Below, in pieces: positions 1 through 9,149 of a DNA stretch of 35,900 nt. The stretch spans positions 1-35,900 of the forward strand of contig JAYZDB010000269.1 in the NCBI GenBank assembly GCA_036338025.1. Direction: 5' to 3'. The number at the start of each line of letters is the position of its first letter. The first letter of the stretch is position 1. A model generated the notes under the pieces. The model searched no databases. It was not told the DNA's origin and was given only the letters and a program-made list of their open reading frames with translations. Source of the stretch: JAYZDB01 sp036338025. Lineage in GTDB: Bacteria > Planctomycetota > UBA1135 > UBA2386. A program made the position numbers and the translations under genes.

Positions 1-507
1 GAGGGTGTCTGCCGCCAGTGGGAAGCCGAGTTGATGGCGGCCGACATCCCGAACACCCGCCGGGTCGCAATGCGGATCACCATCGCATTCGGGCCCGAGC
101 GCGGCGGGGCAGCCGACATTCTCTACAAGTTGGTCCGCTTCGGTCTGGGCGGCTGGCAAGGTCCCGGTCGCCAGATGGTCAGCTGGATTCACACCGACGA
201 TTTCGCCCGCGCGGTGGAGTGGCTACTCGAACACGAGGACTTAAGCGGCCCCGTCAACATGGCTGCCCCAAATCCGCTCTCGAATCGGGAGTTCATGCGG
301 CTGTTTCGACAGGCGGCCAAGGTGCCAATCGGGCTGCCCTGCCCGACTCCGATCCTGGCAGTTGGGGCGATCTTCCTGCGAACAGAGCCCGAGTTGATCC
401 TCAAGAGCCGACGCGTGGTGCCAGCACGCCTGCTGGAGAGTGGCTTCGAATTCCAGCATCCGACGTGGGGCGCGGCAATCGCCGACATCCTGCGACGCCG
501 GTCCTAG
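1..507 (+). CDS. TIGR01777-family SDR epimerase-like protein, C-terminal part (5' end outside window)
   Basis: The frame is open from the first base, so only the last 168 codons are seen. They begin with a 'VCRQWEAEL' stretch, then 'RVAMRITIAFGPERGG', then 'SWIHTDDFARAVEWLLEH', and later 'GPVNMAAPNPLSNREFMR'. This order matches the second half of the YfcH/TIGR01777 branch of extended short-chain dehydrogenases, including its DUF1731-like tail. The NAD-binding Rossmann motif and the catalytic Tyr-Lys pair would lie upstream, outside the window. The family is thought to act on nucleotide sugars or related substrates, but its substrate is not known. The stop is followed by about 120 bases before cysD, so a link to sulfate assimilation is not implied. 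Confidence 0.8.
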   Translation, partial: EGVCRQWEAELMAADIPNTRRVAMRITIAFGPERGGAADILYKLVRFGLGGWQGPGRQMVSWIHTDDFARAVEWLLEHEDLSGPVNMAAPNPLSNREFMRLFRQAAKVPIGLPCPTPILAVGAIFLRTEPELILKSRRVVPARLLESGFEFQHPTWGAAIADILRRRS

Positions 508-628
508 CGGCGTTGCCAGGAGTCCGCAGCCACGGGGGCTCCAGCCGATGAAGTTCCTGTGCCAAGAGGTCGATGAAGTACCTCGTGTTGCTGCTAAAGT
601 TCGCGCCCACTAGACCCCGTCGCAACCC
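508..628. other. Intergenic region upstream of cysD
   Basis: This 121-base gap separates the SDR stop from the cysD ATG. I see no convincing promoter, Shine-Dalgarno sequence or riboswitch fold. Two tiny frames start here with ATG at 548 (21 codons) and 573 (24 codons, running into cysD), but nothing supports translation of either. Confidence 0.4.
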
Positions 629-1534
629 ATGGAAGACTACCGTCTGACCCACCTCCAGGCCCTGGAGGCCGAGAGCATCCACATCCTTCGTGAGGTCGCC
701 GCAGAATTCGGCAATCCCGTGATGCTCTACTCCGTCGGGAAGGACTCGAGCGTGCTGGTCAGGCTCGCTCAAAAGGCCTTTGCCCCGGGCCCGATCCCCT
801 TCCCTCTGCTGCACGTCGACACCTCGTACAAATTCCCCGAGATGTACGCGCTGCGCGACCAGCTCTGCAAGGATCTGAATATCAACCTGAAGGTCGAGCG
901 CAACGAAAAGTCCATCGCAGACGGGGCCAATCCGTTCGACCTTGGCACCTGGGAATGCTGCGCCCAACTCAAGACCGGTGCGTTGGTCGGTGCGCTTGCC
1001 GAAGGTGAACACGATGCCGCGATCGGCGGCGCGCGACGTGACGAGGAACGGTCACGAGCAAAGGAACGGGTCTATTCGTTCCGTGATGATCACGGTCAAT
1101 GGGACCCCAAGAGTCAACGTCCTGAGATCTGGAACCTCTACAACGGCAAGCTTCGTCCTGGCGAATCGATCCGCGTGTTTCCGATCTCGAATTGGACCGA
1201 ACTGGATGTATGGAACTACATCGACGCCGAGGACATCCCAATAGTGCCGCTCTACTTCGCCGCGGAACGCGAAGTAGTCGTGCAAGGCGATCGAATCATT
1301 CCCGTAACACCCAACACTGACAAGCAACCCGAGGGCGAAATCCAACGGGTCATGTGCCGCTACCGCACTCTCGGATGCATGCCGTGCACGGGTGCGATCA
1401 GGTCGGAGGCCACCACTGTTCGGGAGATCATCAACGAAATGCTGATGTTCAACGAATCCGAGCGTGCTGGCAGAGTCATCGATTACGACACCGATGGATC
1501 GATGGAACAGAAGAAGCAGGACGGCTACTTCTAG
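629..1534 (+). CDS. cysD: Sulfate adenylyltransferase subunit 2 (ATP sulfurylase, small subunit)
   Basis: CysD catalyses the adenylation of sulfate to APS, together with the GTPase CysN. The 301-residue length matches the usual size of about 300. The N-terminus 'LEAESIHILREVAAEF' leads into the PP-loop 'YSVGKDSSVLVRLA' near residues 34-47, the ATP pyrophosphatase signature. Other typical segments are 'LLHVDTSYKFPEMYALRD', 'IGGARRDEERSRAKER', 'FPISNWTELDVWNYI' and 'YRTLGCMPCTGAI'. The start is the ATG at 629. The stop at 1532-1534 is two bases before the ATG of cysNC, so the two are almost certainly co-transcribed. The nearby sulfotransferases suggest the APS is used at least partly for PAPS-dependent sulfation; that is inference. 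Confidence 0.97.
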   Translation: MEDYRLTHLQALEAESIHILREVAAEFGNPVMLYSVGKDSSVLVRLAQKAFAPGPIPFPLLHVDTSYKFPEMYALRDQLCKDLNINLKVERNEKSIADGANPFDLGTWECCAQLKTGALVGALAEGEHDAAIGGARRDEERSRAKERVYSFRDDHGQWDPKSQRPEIWNLYNGKLRPGESIRVFPISNWTELDVWNYIDAEDIPIVPLYFAAEREVVVQGDRIIPVTPNTDKQPEGEIQRVMCRYRTLGCMPCTGAIRSEATTVREIINEMLMFNESERAGRVIDYDTDGSMEQKKQDGYF

Positions 1535-1536
1535 CA

Positions 1537-3420
1537 ATGCAAGATTCACCCAAGGACCTGCTCCGCTTCGCGACCGTCGGCAGCGTTGATGACGGCAAGA
1601 GTACCCTCATCGGACGCCTGCTCTACGAGACCAGCTCGGTCCTGCGCGACCAAATAGAAGCTCTCGAAACCGCTTCCAAGAAGCTCAACCGCGGCACCCT
1701 TGACCTGTCCTTGATCACCGACGGTCTACGGGCCGAACGGGAGCAGGGCATCACGATCGATGTCGCGTATCGCTACTTCACCACCGAGAAGCGGCGTTAC
1801 ATCATCGCCGACACCCCCGGTCACGAACAGTACACCCGCAACATGGTGACTGGCGCCTCGACCGCAAACCTGATCATCCTGTTGATCGACGCCAAGCTGG
1901 GGATCCAAACCCAATCCAAGCGACACGCGTTCATAAGCTCACTACTCGGGATTCCTAATGTCATCGTCGCCATCAACAAGATGGACCTCGTTGACTATTC
2001 CGAGCAACGCTACAAGGAACTCTGCGATGAGTACCGGGCCTTCTGTGCCCGCCTCCAACTCAACAGCTTGCAGTTCATCCCGATCAGCGCGCTGGTCGGC
2101 GACAACATCGTAAACCGTGGCGACAACATGCCGTGGTATGATGGCCCGACGGTGCACGAGACACTCGAGAGCATCTACGTGGGCGGCGATGTCAACCTGG
2201 TCGATCTACGCCTGCCGGTGCAGATGGTATTACGCCCCGACAGCACCTTTCGTGGCTACGCCGGTCAGATCGCTTCGGGGGTGATCCGCAAGGGCGAGTC
2301 GGTCACGGTCCTGCCCGGGGATCGCACATCCAAGGTAAAGGCGCTGGTGACATTCGAGGGCGAGGTCGACTACGCGTTCGCTCCGCAACCGATCACCGTC
2401 GTGCTCGAAGACGAATTGGACATCAGCCGTGGTGACGTCCTCGTGCACTCCGGTAACCGTCCCAAGGTCATCCGAGAGGGTCAGGCAATCCTGGTCTGGA
2501 TGTCGGAAGAACCGTTGCGGACCAACCACCCATACTTCGTCAAGATCGGAGCCAACACGGTTCGCGGGGTCATTCCAGAAGTGGTCTTCCGATTCGATCC
2601 CAACCAGTTGCATCGGGAATCCACCGAGACCCTCGGACTCAACGAGATCGGACGGATCAGGCTCGAGACCTTCAAGCCGCTTGTCTGTGACGAATTCACG
2701 AAGAACCGGCAGACCGGTAGCTTCGTGCTCATTGATCCCACCACCTTCGCCACGGTAGCGGCCGGCATGATCATCGATCGGGGTCAGGGTCGACAACTGC
2801 TGAGCGGGGACGAGGCTGCCGAACCGGTCAGCAAGAACATCGTCGCGACCTCTGGGAGAATCAGCCAGGCCGACCGTGAACGCCTGCTCGGCCAAAGAGC
2901 GGTGACGATCTGGCTCACGGGCCTCAGTGGTTCCGGCAAATCCACGGTGGCGTATGCCATCGAACAAGAACTCGCTGGCGCTGGTCATCTGGCCTATGTA
3001 ATCGACGGCGACAACGTACGGCATGGGCTGAACCGCGATCTCGGATTCTCACCCAACGATCGCAAGGAGAACATCCGCCGAGTCGCGGAAGTTGCCTCGC
3101 TGCTGAACGGCGCTGGCGTCATAGTCATCAGTTCGTTCATCTCACCGTACGAAGAGGATCGCCAGAGTGCTGGCAAGATCATCGGAGACGGCTTCATGGA
3201 GGTGTTCGTGGACGCTCCGATCGATGTCTGCGAAAGCCGTGATCCCAAGGGGCTCTACAAGAAAGCCCGGGCCGGTGAGATCGGTGAGTTCACCGGCATC
3301 TCGGCACCCTATGAAGCCCCTAGCAAACCGGATCTGCACCTTCGAACCGACCAGATGACGCCGGAGGAATCGGCCCAGAAGATCCTCGAGTTCCTCCGCG
3401 AAGGTGGCAAGCTCCACTGA
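1537..3420 (+). CDS. cysNC: Sulfate adenylyltransferase subunit 1 / APS kinase fusion
   Basis: This 627-residue bifunctional enzyme makes PAPS. Residues 1 to about 440 are the CysN GTPase: P-loop 'GSVDDGKST' at 15-23, 'DTPGHEQ' at 92-98 and 'NKMD' at 147-150, followed by EF-Tu-like beta-barrel domains. Residues 456-627 are the CysC APS kinase: P-loop 'GLSGSGKST' at 462-470, 'DGDNVRHGLN', the 'SSFISPY' segment near the phosphoryl-accepting serine of the family, and 'DPKGLYKKARAGEIGEFTGI'. The start is the ATG at 1537; the frame is open further upstream but only inside cysD. It follows cysD by two bases. CysN-CysC fusions are common in bacteria. Its PAPS product is the donor for the sulfotransferases at 10275, 22536, 23673 and 25376. 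Confidence 0.97.
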   Translation: MQDSPKDLLRFATVGSVDDGKSTLIGRLLYETSSVLRDQIEALETASKKLNRGTLDLSLITDGLRAEREQGITIDVAYRYFTTEKRRYIIADTPGHEQYTRNMVTGASTANLIILLIDAKLGIQTQSKRHAFISSLLGIPNVIVAINKMDLVDYSEQRYKELCDEYRAFCARLQLNSLQFIPISALVGDNIVNRGDNMPWYDGPTVHETLESIYVGGDVNLVDLRLPVQMVLRPDSTFRGYAGQIASGVIRKGESVTVLPGDRTSKVKALVTFEGEVDYAFAPQPITVVLEDELDISRGDVLVHSGNRPKVIREGQAILVWMSEEPLRTNHPYFVKIGANTVRGVIPEVVFRFDPNQLHRESTETLGLNEIGRIRLETFKPLVCDEFTKNRQTGSFVLIDPTTFATVAAGMIIDRGQGRQLLSGDEAAEPVSKNIVATSGRISQADRERLLGQRAVTIWLTGLSGSGKSTVAYAIEQELAGAGHLAYVIDGDNVRHGLNRDLGFSPNDRKENIRRVAEVASLLNGAGVIVISSFISPYEEDRQSAGKIIGDGFMEVFVDAPIDVCESRDPKGLYKKARAGEIGEFTGISAPYEAPSKPDLHLRTDQMTPEESAQKILEFLREGGKLH

Positions 3421-3491
3421 GTCAAGAGACTCCCAACCCAGGCTCTTCCAGTCACCTCCGCGAAGTCGCGAGGAGCGGTGGCGCAGCCTTC

Positions 3492-4724
3492 TTGCTGCGC
3501 GGAACGGGTGCAGCAACCGGGTTCCTGGTCAGCCTGCTGTTGTGGTGGTACGTCGGCGAGGAGGGTGCTGGACTGTTCTTTTTGGCCCTGGCGTGCAGGA
3601 ACATCGCCACCGCTATCGGCAAGGGGGGCTTCGAGCGAGTTCTGGTCCGAGCAATTGCGGCGCACGCCGCTACTGATGACATTCCGGGTGTGCACGGCGC
3701 ACGCGGGTTCGCGATCAATCGGGCAATGCGACGTTCGTTGTTGGTCGCCGCCGTCCTTGCGGGATTGGCATGGCCACTCGCCCACCTGGTCTTCGACAAG
3801 CCCATGACGGGACTGCTGATGCTGATGGCACTGACCGTCCTGCCCGCGACCATGGTCAACCTCGGTTGTGCCGCCCTGAGAGGGCTCAAGCACATCGGAA
3901 TCTCACAGTTCATCGACAGCGTGTCCGGCCCGCTGATCGCATGCCTCTTGCTGCCGATCTTCGCCACGCTGTTCGGGGTCGAGGGTGCGGTCGTCGGGCG
4001 AGGCCTTGCATTGGTATGTGCGGCATCCCTGGCACTGGTGGTCTGGCAGCGCGTCGCGCCGCCGTTGCAGGGCAGGGCTCCGACCTGTAATCCCACCGAG
4101 CTCACACAGGCCAGCCAACCCTTGCTTCAGACGGACCTGATGAACCTGCTGATGACCAGCCTGCCGATGCTCCTGCTGGGGGTCTATTGGCAGGATGCGA
4201 GCGAAGCCGGGATCTACGGGATCGCGCTGCGCACGGCGATGTTGATCGCGTTCATTCAGATGGGACTGAACGCGATTTTGGGGCCCAAATTCGCAGCAAT
4301 GTGGGAACTCCAACAACTCGATGAGCTTCGCGATCTCGCCCGTAAGGCCTGCTGGATGGCGTTCCTCGCCGCCCTGCCGTTCGCCGCGCTGTTCTGCCTG
4401 GCACCCTCATCCGTGCTGTCCATGTTCAGCGACAAGGCCACCGCCGGTGCGCTGGCATTGACCCTGTTGACCATCTCGCAGTTGATCAACGTGGCCTCCG
4501 GACCGGTCGGCTCCCTGCTGGTAATGTCAGGTCACCAACGCCTGGTACGGAACGCAACCCTGTTCACGGTGCTGCTCCAATTGGGTCTGTGTTTCTGGCT
4601 CATCCCACAGTACGGGGCAATCGGAGCAGCCGTCACCACCGCAGTCGGGGTGACAACGAAGAACTTGATCAACGTCGTTATGGTCCGCAAGCACCTCGGG
4701 GTGCGACTGCTGGCCTTGGGCTAG
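3492..4724 (+). CDS. Polysaccharide flippase-like membrane protein (Wzx/MATE-like fold)
   Basis: The 410 residues are mostly hydrophobic and form roughly 12 membrane segments. The arrangement is that of the Wzx oligosaccharide flippases: an N-terminal 'LLRGTGAATGFLVSLLLWW', 'GLFFLALACRNIATAIGKGGFERVLVR' after the first helix, and a C-terminal 'LIPQYGAIGAAVTTAVGVTTKNLI'. Such proteins move lipid-linked glycans across the inner membrane, which suits the neighbouring glycosyltransferases. The start is uncertain. The first usual start is the TTG at 3492, but the reading frame continues upstream with a family-like stretch ('HLREVARSGGAAF') and has no ATG, GTG or TTG. A CTG at 3417, overlapping the cysNC stop, is an alternative. 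The stop shares a CTAG palindrome with the opposing peptidase gene. Confidence 0.82.
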   Translation: MLRGTGAATGFLVSLLLWWYVGEEGAGLFFLALACRNIATAIGKGGFERVLVRAIAAHAATDDIPGVHGARGFAINRAMRRSLLVAAVLAGLAWPLAHLVFDKPMTGLLMLMALTVLPATMVNLGCAALRGLKHIGISQFIDSVSGPLIACLLLPIFATLFGVEGAVVGRGLALVCAASLALVVWQRVAPPLQGRAPTCNPTELTQASQPLLQTDLMNLLMTSLPMLLLGVYWQDASEAGIYGIALRTAMLIAFIQMGLNAILGPKFAAMWELQQLDELRDLARKACWMAFLAALPFAALFCLAPSSVLSMFSDKATAGALALTLLTISQLINVASGPVGSLLVMSGHQRLVRNATLFTVLLQLGLCFWLIPQYGAIGAAVTTAVGVTTKNLINVVMVRKHLGVRLLALG

Positions 4725-6478
4725 CGACGGCGACGCGAACGCGGACGTTCACCCTCGAGAACCTGCTCCTTGCCGTCACGCTTGACCTTGACGCTCATCT
4801 TGCGACTTCCGCCCTTGCCCCGGTTGCCGCTTCGATTGCGGAGAGCGCTGGTAATGTCCGCGGGTGACTTGACGGCCTTGCCGTTCAAGGCAGTGATCAC
4901 GTCACCGATCTTCATGCCGGCATTCTTGGCAAAACCACTGTCGTTGACCTTGGTCACTTGCAAACCCTTGAAGTCTGCACCAAAGAGGTAGCCAAGCACC
5001 GCGCCGGCCTGACCACGTCCGCCACCACGACGCGACGACTTGACCAGTCCTTCGCGGGGCAGTTTTTGGTCGAGTTGCGCAATGGTGTAGGCCATCAGCG
5101 CAAAGGTCGTCGCATTGTGTCTCTGATACTCGGGCACGACCAGATCGTAGGTATCCCACTGACTGTGCCAGCCGTAGCCGTAACGCAACTTTCCAGTCAG
5201 GCGCCACCCAAAAGCTGGTACCAGTGCCGGCGCAAACGACGCGTGATCGCTGCCCCCAGAACTCAGGCGCACTTCCGGCCGCGAGTTGATGCGGAAGAAC
5301 TTGCCATCTTCATTGGTTTCATGCTTCGGATCGGGCTTTGGCAGCATGTTGATGGCGTCGGCAGCACCCGCGATCAGCGCTGCGATCTTGTCGGTCACGG
5401 TCACGGACGAGGCCCAGTTGGTGCCGTTGTCGTGGTTGAAGACCGCTGAGACCTTGTCCATCGCGCTGCGGTTGCGCTGGACGTAGGCACGGCTGCCCAG
5501 CAAGCCCTGCTCCTCGCCAGACCACAGGATGAAACGGATCGTCCGCCTGGGCTTGACGCCCGCCGACGACAGGATGCGCGCTGCCTCCAGGGTGCTACAA
5601 GACCCGGTGCCGTTGTCGGTCGCACCCGCAGCCTGATGCCAGGAATCGAGGTGACCACATATGATCACGTGCTCGTCGGGGAACTCCGTACCCTTGAGGT
5701 CCGCAACGACGTTGTTGAGGGTGACCGGGCCCTTGCGGTAACGGTTCCGGATCTCGAGTTGGATCTTGACCGCCTTGCCGTCAGCCAAGGCAGCCTCGAT
5801 CTTCTCGGCCTGGTCGTTGCGCACGACGGCCTGTACGAGTTGCGCCCGGTTGTCCCATTGGCGACGCGCTACGCTGCTGTCGCCAAACACGCGGATCTGA
5901 TTCGGGTAACTCCGGTCACCGAGTCCCGTTGACTTGGCGGACATCACTACGCCGAGTAGTTTGCCGGAACGCTGGTAGGGCTCGAGGAGCGCCGGCTTGT
6001 TGCTGCGCCGACTAATGGTCCCCCAGAGGTAGGCCGGTCCGTCGGCGAAGAGGCCATCGAGCACTTTGGCGTCGAGGTCCGCAGGCATCCGGATGAGGCG
6101 CCCCTTGACCTGACCACGAGTCGCGCCGGTCCACGCTGGCGTCGCAACCTGCAACTCCATCTCGAACGGTTCCAGCACACGACCCTGCCACTGCCCACGA
6201 TCCCAAGCCATCTTCCAACTCCCCCAAGGGTCCAGACGGGCCTCCAGCCCCATCTTCTCGAATTCCTCGCGGGCCCACTTGGCTGCCCGGTCGTAGCCAG
6301 CCGATCCAGTGAGGCGTTGGCCGATGGTGTTGCAGAGATGGTCCTGGAACGCCATCACCTGGCTCTTCTCGATCCCCTGCTCGATGATCCGTTTGATAGC
6401 CGGATCCTGAGCCTGGAGGGCAGTCGAGACAAACAGTGAAGCGACGAAGGTGCCCGTCGTGAACGTGCTGAAATTCAT
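4721..6478 (-). CDS. Secreted M28-family zinc aminopeptidase with C-terminal PDZ domain
   Basis: The 585-residue protein starts with a signal peptide ending near 'ALQAQ' (about residue 24), so it is probably periplasmic or secreted. The M28 metallopeptidase domain shows the two-zinc site: H276 in 'CGHLDSWH' with the catalytic D278, D288 in 'GATDNGTG', the E322-E323 pair in 'WSGEEQGLLGS', D350 in 'NHDNGTN' and H412 in 'GGSDHASF'. All expected ligands are visible. Residues 490 to about 575 form a PDZ domain ('KGLQVTKVNDSGFAKNAGMKIGDVI' followed by 'LNGKAVKSPADI'). The protein ends in an Arg-rich tail. The family removes N-terminal residues from peptides. It lies opposite the surrounding glycan genes and may only be inserted there. 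The start is the ATG at 6478; no clear ribosome binding site is seen. Confidence 0.93.
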   Translation of the reverse strand: MNFSTFTTGTFVASLFVSTALQAQDPAIKRIIEQGIEKSQVMAFQDHLCNTIGQRLTGSAGYDRAAKWAREEFEKMGLEARLDPWGSWKMAWDRGQWQGRVLEPFEMELQVATPAWTGATRGQVKGRLIRMPADLDAKVLDGLFADGPAYLWGTISRRSNKPALLEPYQRSGKLLGVVMSAKSTGLGDRSYPNQIRVFGDSSVARRQWDNRAQLVQAVVRNDQAEKIEAALADGKAVKIQLEIRNRYRKGPVTLNNVVADLKGTEFPDEHVIICGHLDSWHQAAGATDNGTGSCSTLEAARILSSAGVKPRRTIRFILWSGEEQGLLGSRAYVQRNRSAMDKVSAVFNHDNGTNWASSVTVTDKIAALIAGAADAINMLPKPDPKHETNEDGKFFRINSRPEVRLSSGGSDHASFAPALVPAFGWRLTGKLRYGYGWHSQWDTYDLVVPEYQRHNATTFALMAYTIAQLDQKLPREGLVKSSRRGGGRGQAGAVLGYLFGADFKGLQVTKVNDSGFAKNAGMKIGDVITALNGKAVKSPADITSALRNRSGNRGKGGSRKMSVKVKRDGKEQVLEGERPRSRRRR

Positions 6479-6498
6479 GGGAGGTGAGGGGGAGGAAA

Positions 6499-7620
6499 TC
6501 AGTGAGGAGAAAGAGGCTTTCTACCCGACCAGGTGCAGAGTTTCAGCAGGCCCTCGTGATAGCGGGCCTCCCGATAGCACTCCGCATGCTCACGATTTCG
6601 GCTCGCGATGGCACCCAGACCCTCCCGCTCGTCCAAGAGTTGTAACAGCACCGCTTCGATCGAGGCTTGCGACCGTTTCTGGACCTCGTAACCGTTGATG
6701 CCGGCCTGAAACACGTCGGGAATGCCTCCCTGGTCCGAGGTCATCAACACGCAGCCCGAGGCCATGGCCTCGATGAGACACAGCGGTTGCCCCTCGTACG
6801 GGTAGTAAGACGGCAGGGCCAGCACGTGGGCGCGGGCCAAGGCGCGCCGCCTCTCCTCACCTTCGATGACCCCGAGCAGCTCGGCGTTCGGCAGGGCATC
6901 GATCCGCGCCCGGATCTCGGCCTCCTGCGTCGGTTCTTCAAAGCCACCGGCGAAAGTGAAACGCAAGCCATCCGCGCCCCGCGCGTGCAGGGCTTCGGCA
7001 GCGGCCAGCAGTTCGAAGCAGCCTTTCTCAGGGTTGAAGTTGCTGAGGTAGAGCACCTCGATCGGATCCAGCGAAGCGAACTTCGTTTCGATCTCGGTCG
7101 GGTCCAGGAACAAGTCGTCGGGCGCAAAGTTCGGGACTACGTGGATCCGGTCATCTTGTGTCATCCCCTCGAAAACGTGGCGCAATCGTTCTCCGAGGAC
7201 CACCAGACCACGCATGCGTGACAACTGACGCCGGTTGAGCCATGCCAGAAACCGGCAACGATCGTAGACCGTCTTGCGAATGCCACCACCGTGCAGGTGG
7301 AGCACGACCTTCCCGACGTTCTTCGGACCCATGATCCAATACAGCATCAGGTCCTTCAGGTTGCCCAGAACCGACTGGGACGGGTTCATGTAAATGACAT
7401 CGGCCGTGCGCCCGAGCCGACGGCCGCGCCAGGCAAACTTCAACATCCGCAAAAAATGCACAGGGCCTGGCAAGCGACTTCCCAAGCTCCCTTTCATCGT
7501 ATCGATGACATCAACATCGACACCCGGGGTCATGGTCAGAGCGTCCAAGAACGACCGACAGGCCAGCGACTGACCGGTAATCGGTGGCGGCAACGGCACC
7601 ATGAACAGAACTTGGGTCAT
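6499..7620 (-). CDS. Glycosyltransferase, family 4 type (GT-B fold)
   Basis: The 373 residues show the two-domain GT-B layout. The N-terminal half begins 'VLFMVPLPPPITGQSLACRSF', typical of GT4 enzymes whose acceptor-side loop follows the first strand, and holds 'VVLHLHGGG'. The C-terminal half contains 'VLYLSNFNPEKGCFELL' and the donor-binding signature 'LALPSYYPYEGQPLCLIEAMASGCVLMTSDQGGIPDVF', where the E-x7-E spacing is kept. It would transfer a sugar from a nucleotide-sugar donor to a growing lipid-linked glycan at the cytoplasmic face. Its ATG overlaps the stop of the upstream WecA-like gene by four bases (ATGA at 7617-7620), so the two are translationally coupled. The sugar specificity cannot be read from the sequence. 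Confidence 0.92.
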   Translation of the reverse strand: MTQVLFMVPLPPPITGQSLACRSFLDALTMTPGVDVDVIDTMKGSLGSRLPGPVHFLRMLKFAWRGRRLGRTADVIYMNPSQSVLGNLKDLMLYWIMGPKNVGKVVLHLHGGGIRKTVYDRCRFLAWLNRRQLSRMRGLVVLGERLRHVFEGMTQDDRIHVVPNFAPDDLFLDPTEIETKFASLDPIEVLYLSNFNPEKGCFELLAAAEALHARGADGLRFTFAGGFEEPTQEAEIRARIDALPNAELLGVIEGEERRRALARAHVLALPSYYPYEGQPLCLIEAMASGCVLMTSDQGGIPDVFQAGINGYEVQKRSQASIEAVLLQLLDEREGLGAIASRNREHAECYREARYHEGLLKLCTWSGRKPLSPH

Positions 7621-9116
7621 GCAGTATTTGCAGGCTCGCCGTCCGACGCGCCTTCGTTCGGCACAAGGTTGGCGAGGCCATGCTCATCGATCAAGCGTGC
7701 GAACAGTCGGAATCGTGAGGCAGCACCCTCCAAGGAACCATGCGTCCGGATCCCGACCATCACATTCAACGGCTGCTCAGGTCGCCGTTGCGCGATGGGC
7801 ACGGAGAGATGCATCCGATCGGTTGCCGCCATGAGGTCATCTTTGGCTCCCGCCTCCGCCCGCCAGGAGAGCACCTCATCAGCCCCCTCGCGATGTTTGA
7901 CCTCGATTTCGACAGATTCAAATTCCCAGATCTGGGCCGCATTGCAGACCACGACCCACCACTCGTCAAACGTCGCTGCCTCACGCATCTGGAGTTGCAG
8001 GGTCTCAAAAGCGCGCTGGGCATGACGCCGCTCGCGACCCATCGAATGCATTTCCCACAACGAATTGAGAGTCTTGCGAAACTGGAAGTATCCGACACCC
8101 CACAAGAACACGAACAGGACGCTGGCCGCCGCCACGAAGACGATGAAGCGGGCAGTTCTCTGGTAGACCAGCATCGTTGACCCAAGCCCCGCCGAGACCA
8201 GGGTCACCCCGAGCATGAGCAAGACGATCTTGCGCTGCCCCAGACCAAGGTCCAGCATCCGATGATGGACGTGACCTCGATCAGGTGCGAACGGTGAGCG
8301 ACGATCGAGGACACGCCGAACGACGCAGTAGGTCGCATCGAGGATCGGGATTCCCAGAGCGAGGCACGGCAAGGCGAACGACGGGTAGGAGTGCTTAGCC
8401 TGCAGGCTCAGCACCGAACCGGCCGCCAGGAAGATCCCGAGCGACAGGCTACCGCCGTCACCCATGAAGATCTTGGCGGGATGGAAGTTGAAGACCAGGA
8501 ACCCGAGCAGTCCACCCAGCATCGCCAGGCTCATCCCGGCCAGGATGGGTTGACCGTTCACGAAGCCAAGCAGTGCGAGGGTTGCACAACCAACCAACGC
8601 CAGGCTGGCAGCGAGACCATCGAGACCATCAATGAGGTTGATGGCGTTGGTCAACCCGACGATCCAAAGCACGGTCAAAGGCCACGACAACCACCCGAAC
8701 TCCGCCCGGACGGAACCCGTGACAATGATCTCATCGATGCGGACCCCAGCCGCACACAGCCCCACCGCCACCAGAATTTGGATCAGCAGCTTGTGCCGTA
8801 CCCGTAGCCCCCGGTGGTCATCAACGAACCCCATGAGGAACATCACCATGACTGCAACCAGCACCCACAGCCCGAGGTCGGACTCGGCCAGGAACTGCCG
8901 TGCGAGGTCCGGATTCAGGCCGAGGAGGGTGGCAAAGCCCGCCAGCAGCGAGAGTATCAGGGCCACTCCGCCGATGTTGGGGACCTCGGTCTTATGGAGC
9001 TTGCGGAGTCCCGGAGCATCCGAGAACCCAAACCGGGCCGCCAGCCTCAGCAGCAGCGGGATGGTCAGCAAGGCAACCAGGAAGGCCACCGCGGAGGAGA
9101 TTCCGAACGAATTCAT
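7617..9116 (-). CDS. WecA/MraY-like undecaprenyl-phosphate glycosyl-1-phosphate transferase with cytoplasmic C-terminal extension
   Basis: The first 345 residues are a multi-membrane-span polyprenyl-phosphate sugar-1-phosphate transferase. They contain 'GFVDDHRG' (D99-D100), 'NLIDGLDGLA' (160-169), 'FMGDGGS' (217-223) and the cytoplasmic 'HVHHR' (282-286), all signatures of WecA, which puts HexNAc-1-phosphate on undecaprenyl phosphate to start a glycan. Residues 345-499 form a soluble extension that WecA lacks. It has a basic, helical linker followed by an alpha/beta segment vaguely like a GAF domain ('FDEWWVVVCNAAQIWEFESVEIEV'). The extension may regulate the enzyme or bind a partner; that is a guess. 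The start was set at the ATG at 9116 because the signal-anchor-like first helix begins there. The open frame goes up to 9299 but its extra 61 residues look non-protein-like. It is coupled to the GT4 gene. Confidence 0.9.
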   Translation of the reverse strand: MNSFGISSAVAFLVALLTIPLLLRLAARFGFSDAPGLRKLHKTEVPNIGGVALILSLLAGFATLLGLNPDLARQFLAESDLGLWVLVAVMVMFLMGFVDDHRGLRVRHKLLIQILVAVGLCAAGVRIDEIIVTGSVRAEFGWLSWPLTVLWIVGLTNAINLIDGLDGLAASLALVGCATLALLGFVNGQPILAGMSLAMLGGLLGFLVFNFHPAKIFMGDGGSLSLGIFLAAGSVLSLQAKHSYPSFALPCLALGIPILDATYCVVRRVLDRRSPFAPDRGHVHHRMLDLGLGQRKIVLLMLGVTLVSAGLGSTMLVYQRTARFIVFVAAASVLFVFLWGVGYFQFRKTLNSLWEMHSMGRERRHAQRAFETLQLQMREAATFDEWWVVVCNAAQIWEFESVEIEVKHREGADEVLSWRAEAGAKDDLMAATDRMHLSVPIAQRRPEQPLNVMVGIRTHGSLEGAASRFRLFARLIDEHGLANLVPNEGASDGEPANTA

Positions 9117-9149
9117 GGAGGATGTTGGCTGCTCAATCGCTGATCCCGC

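Noticed and set aside
573..647. Short frame beginning MKYLVLLL upstream of cysD
   Set aside because: It is 24 codons, hydrophobic only at its start, runs into cysD and has no ribosome binding site.
2230..3024. 264-codon open frame on the minus strand
   Set aside because: It lies antisense within cysNC, whose protein is complete and recognisable; the frame is open because of GC-rich codon use.
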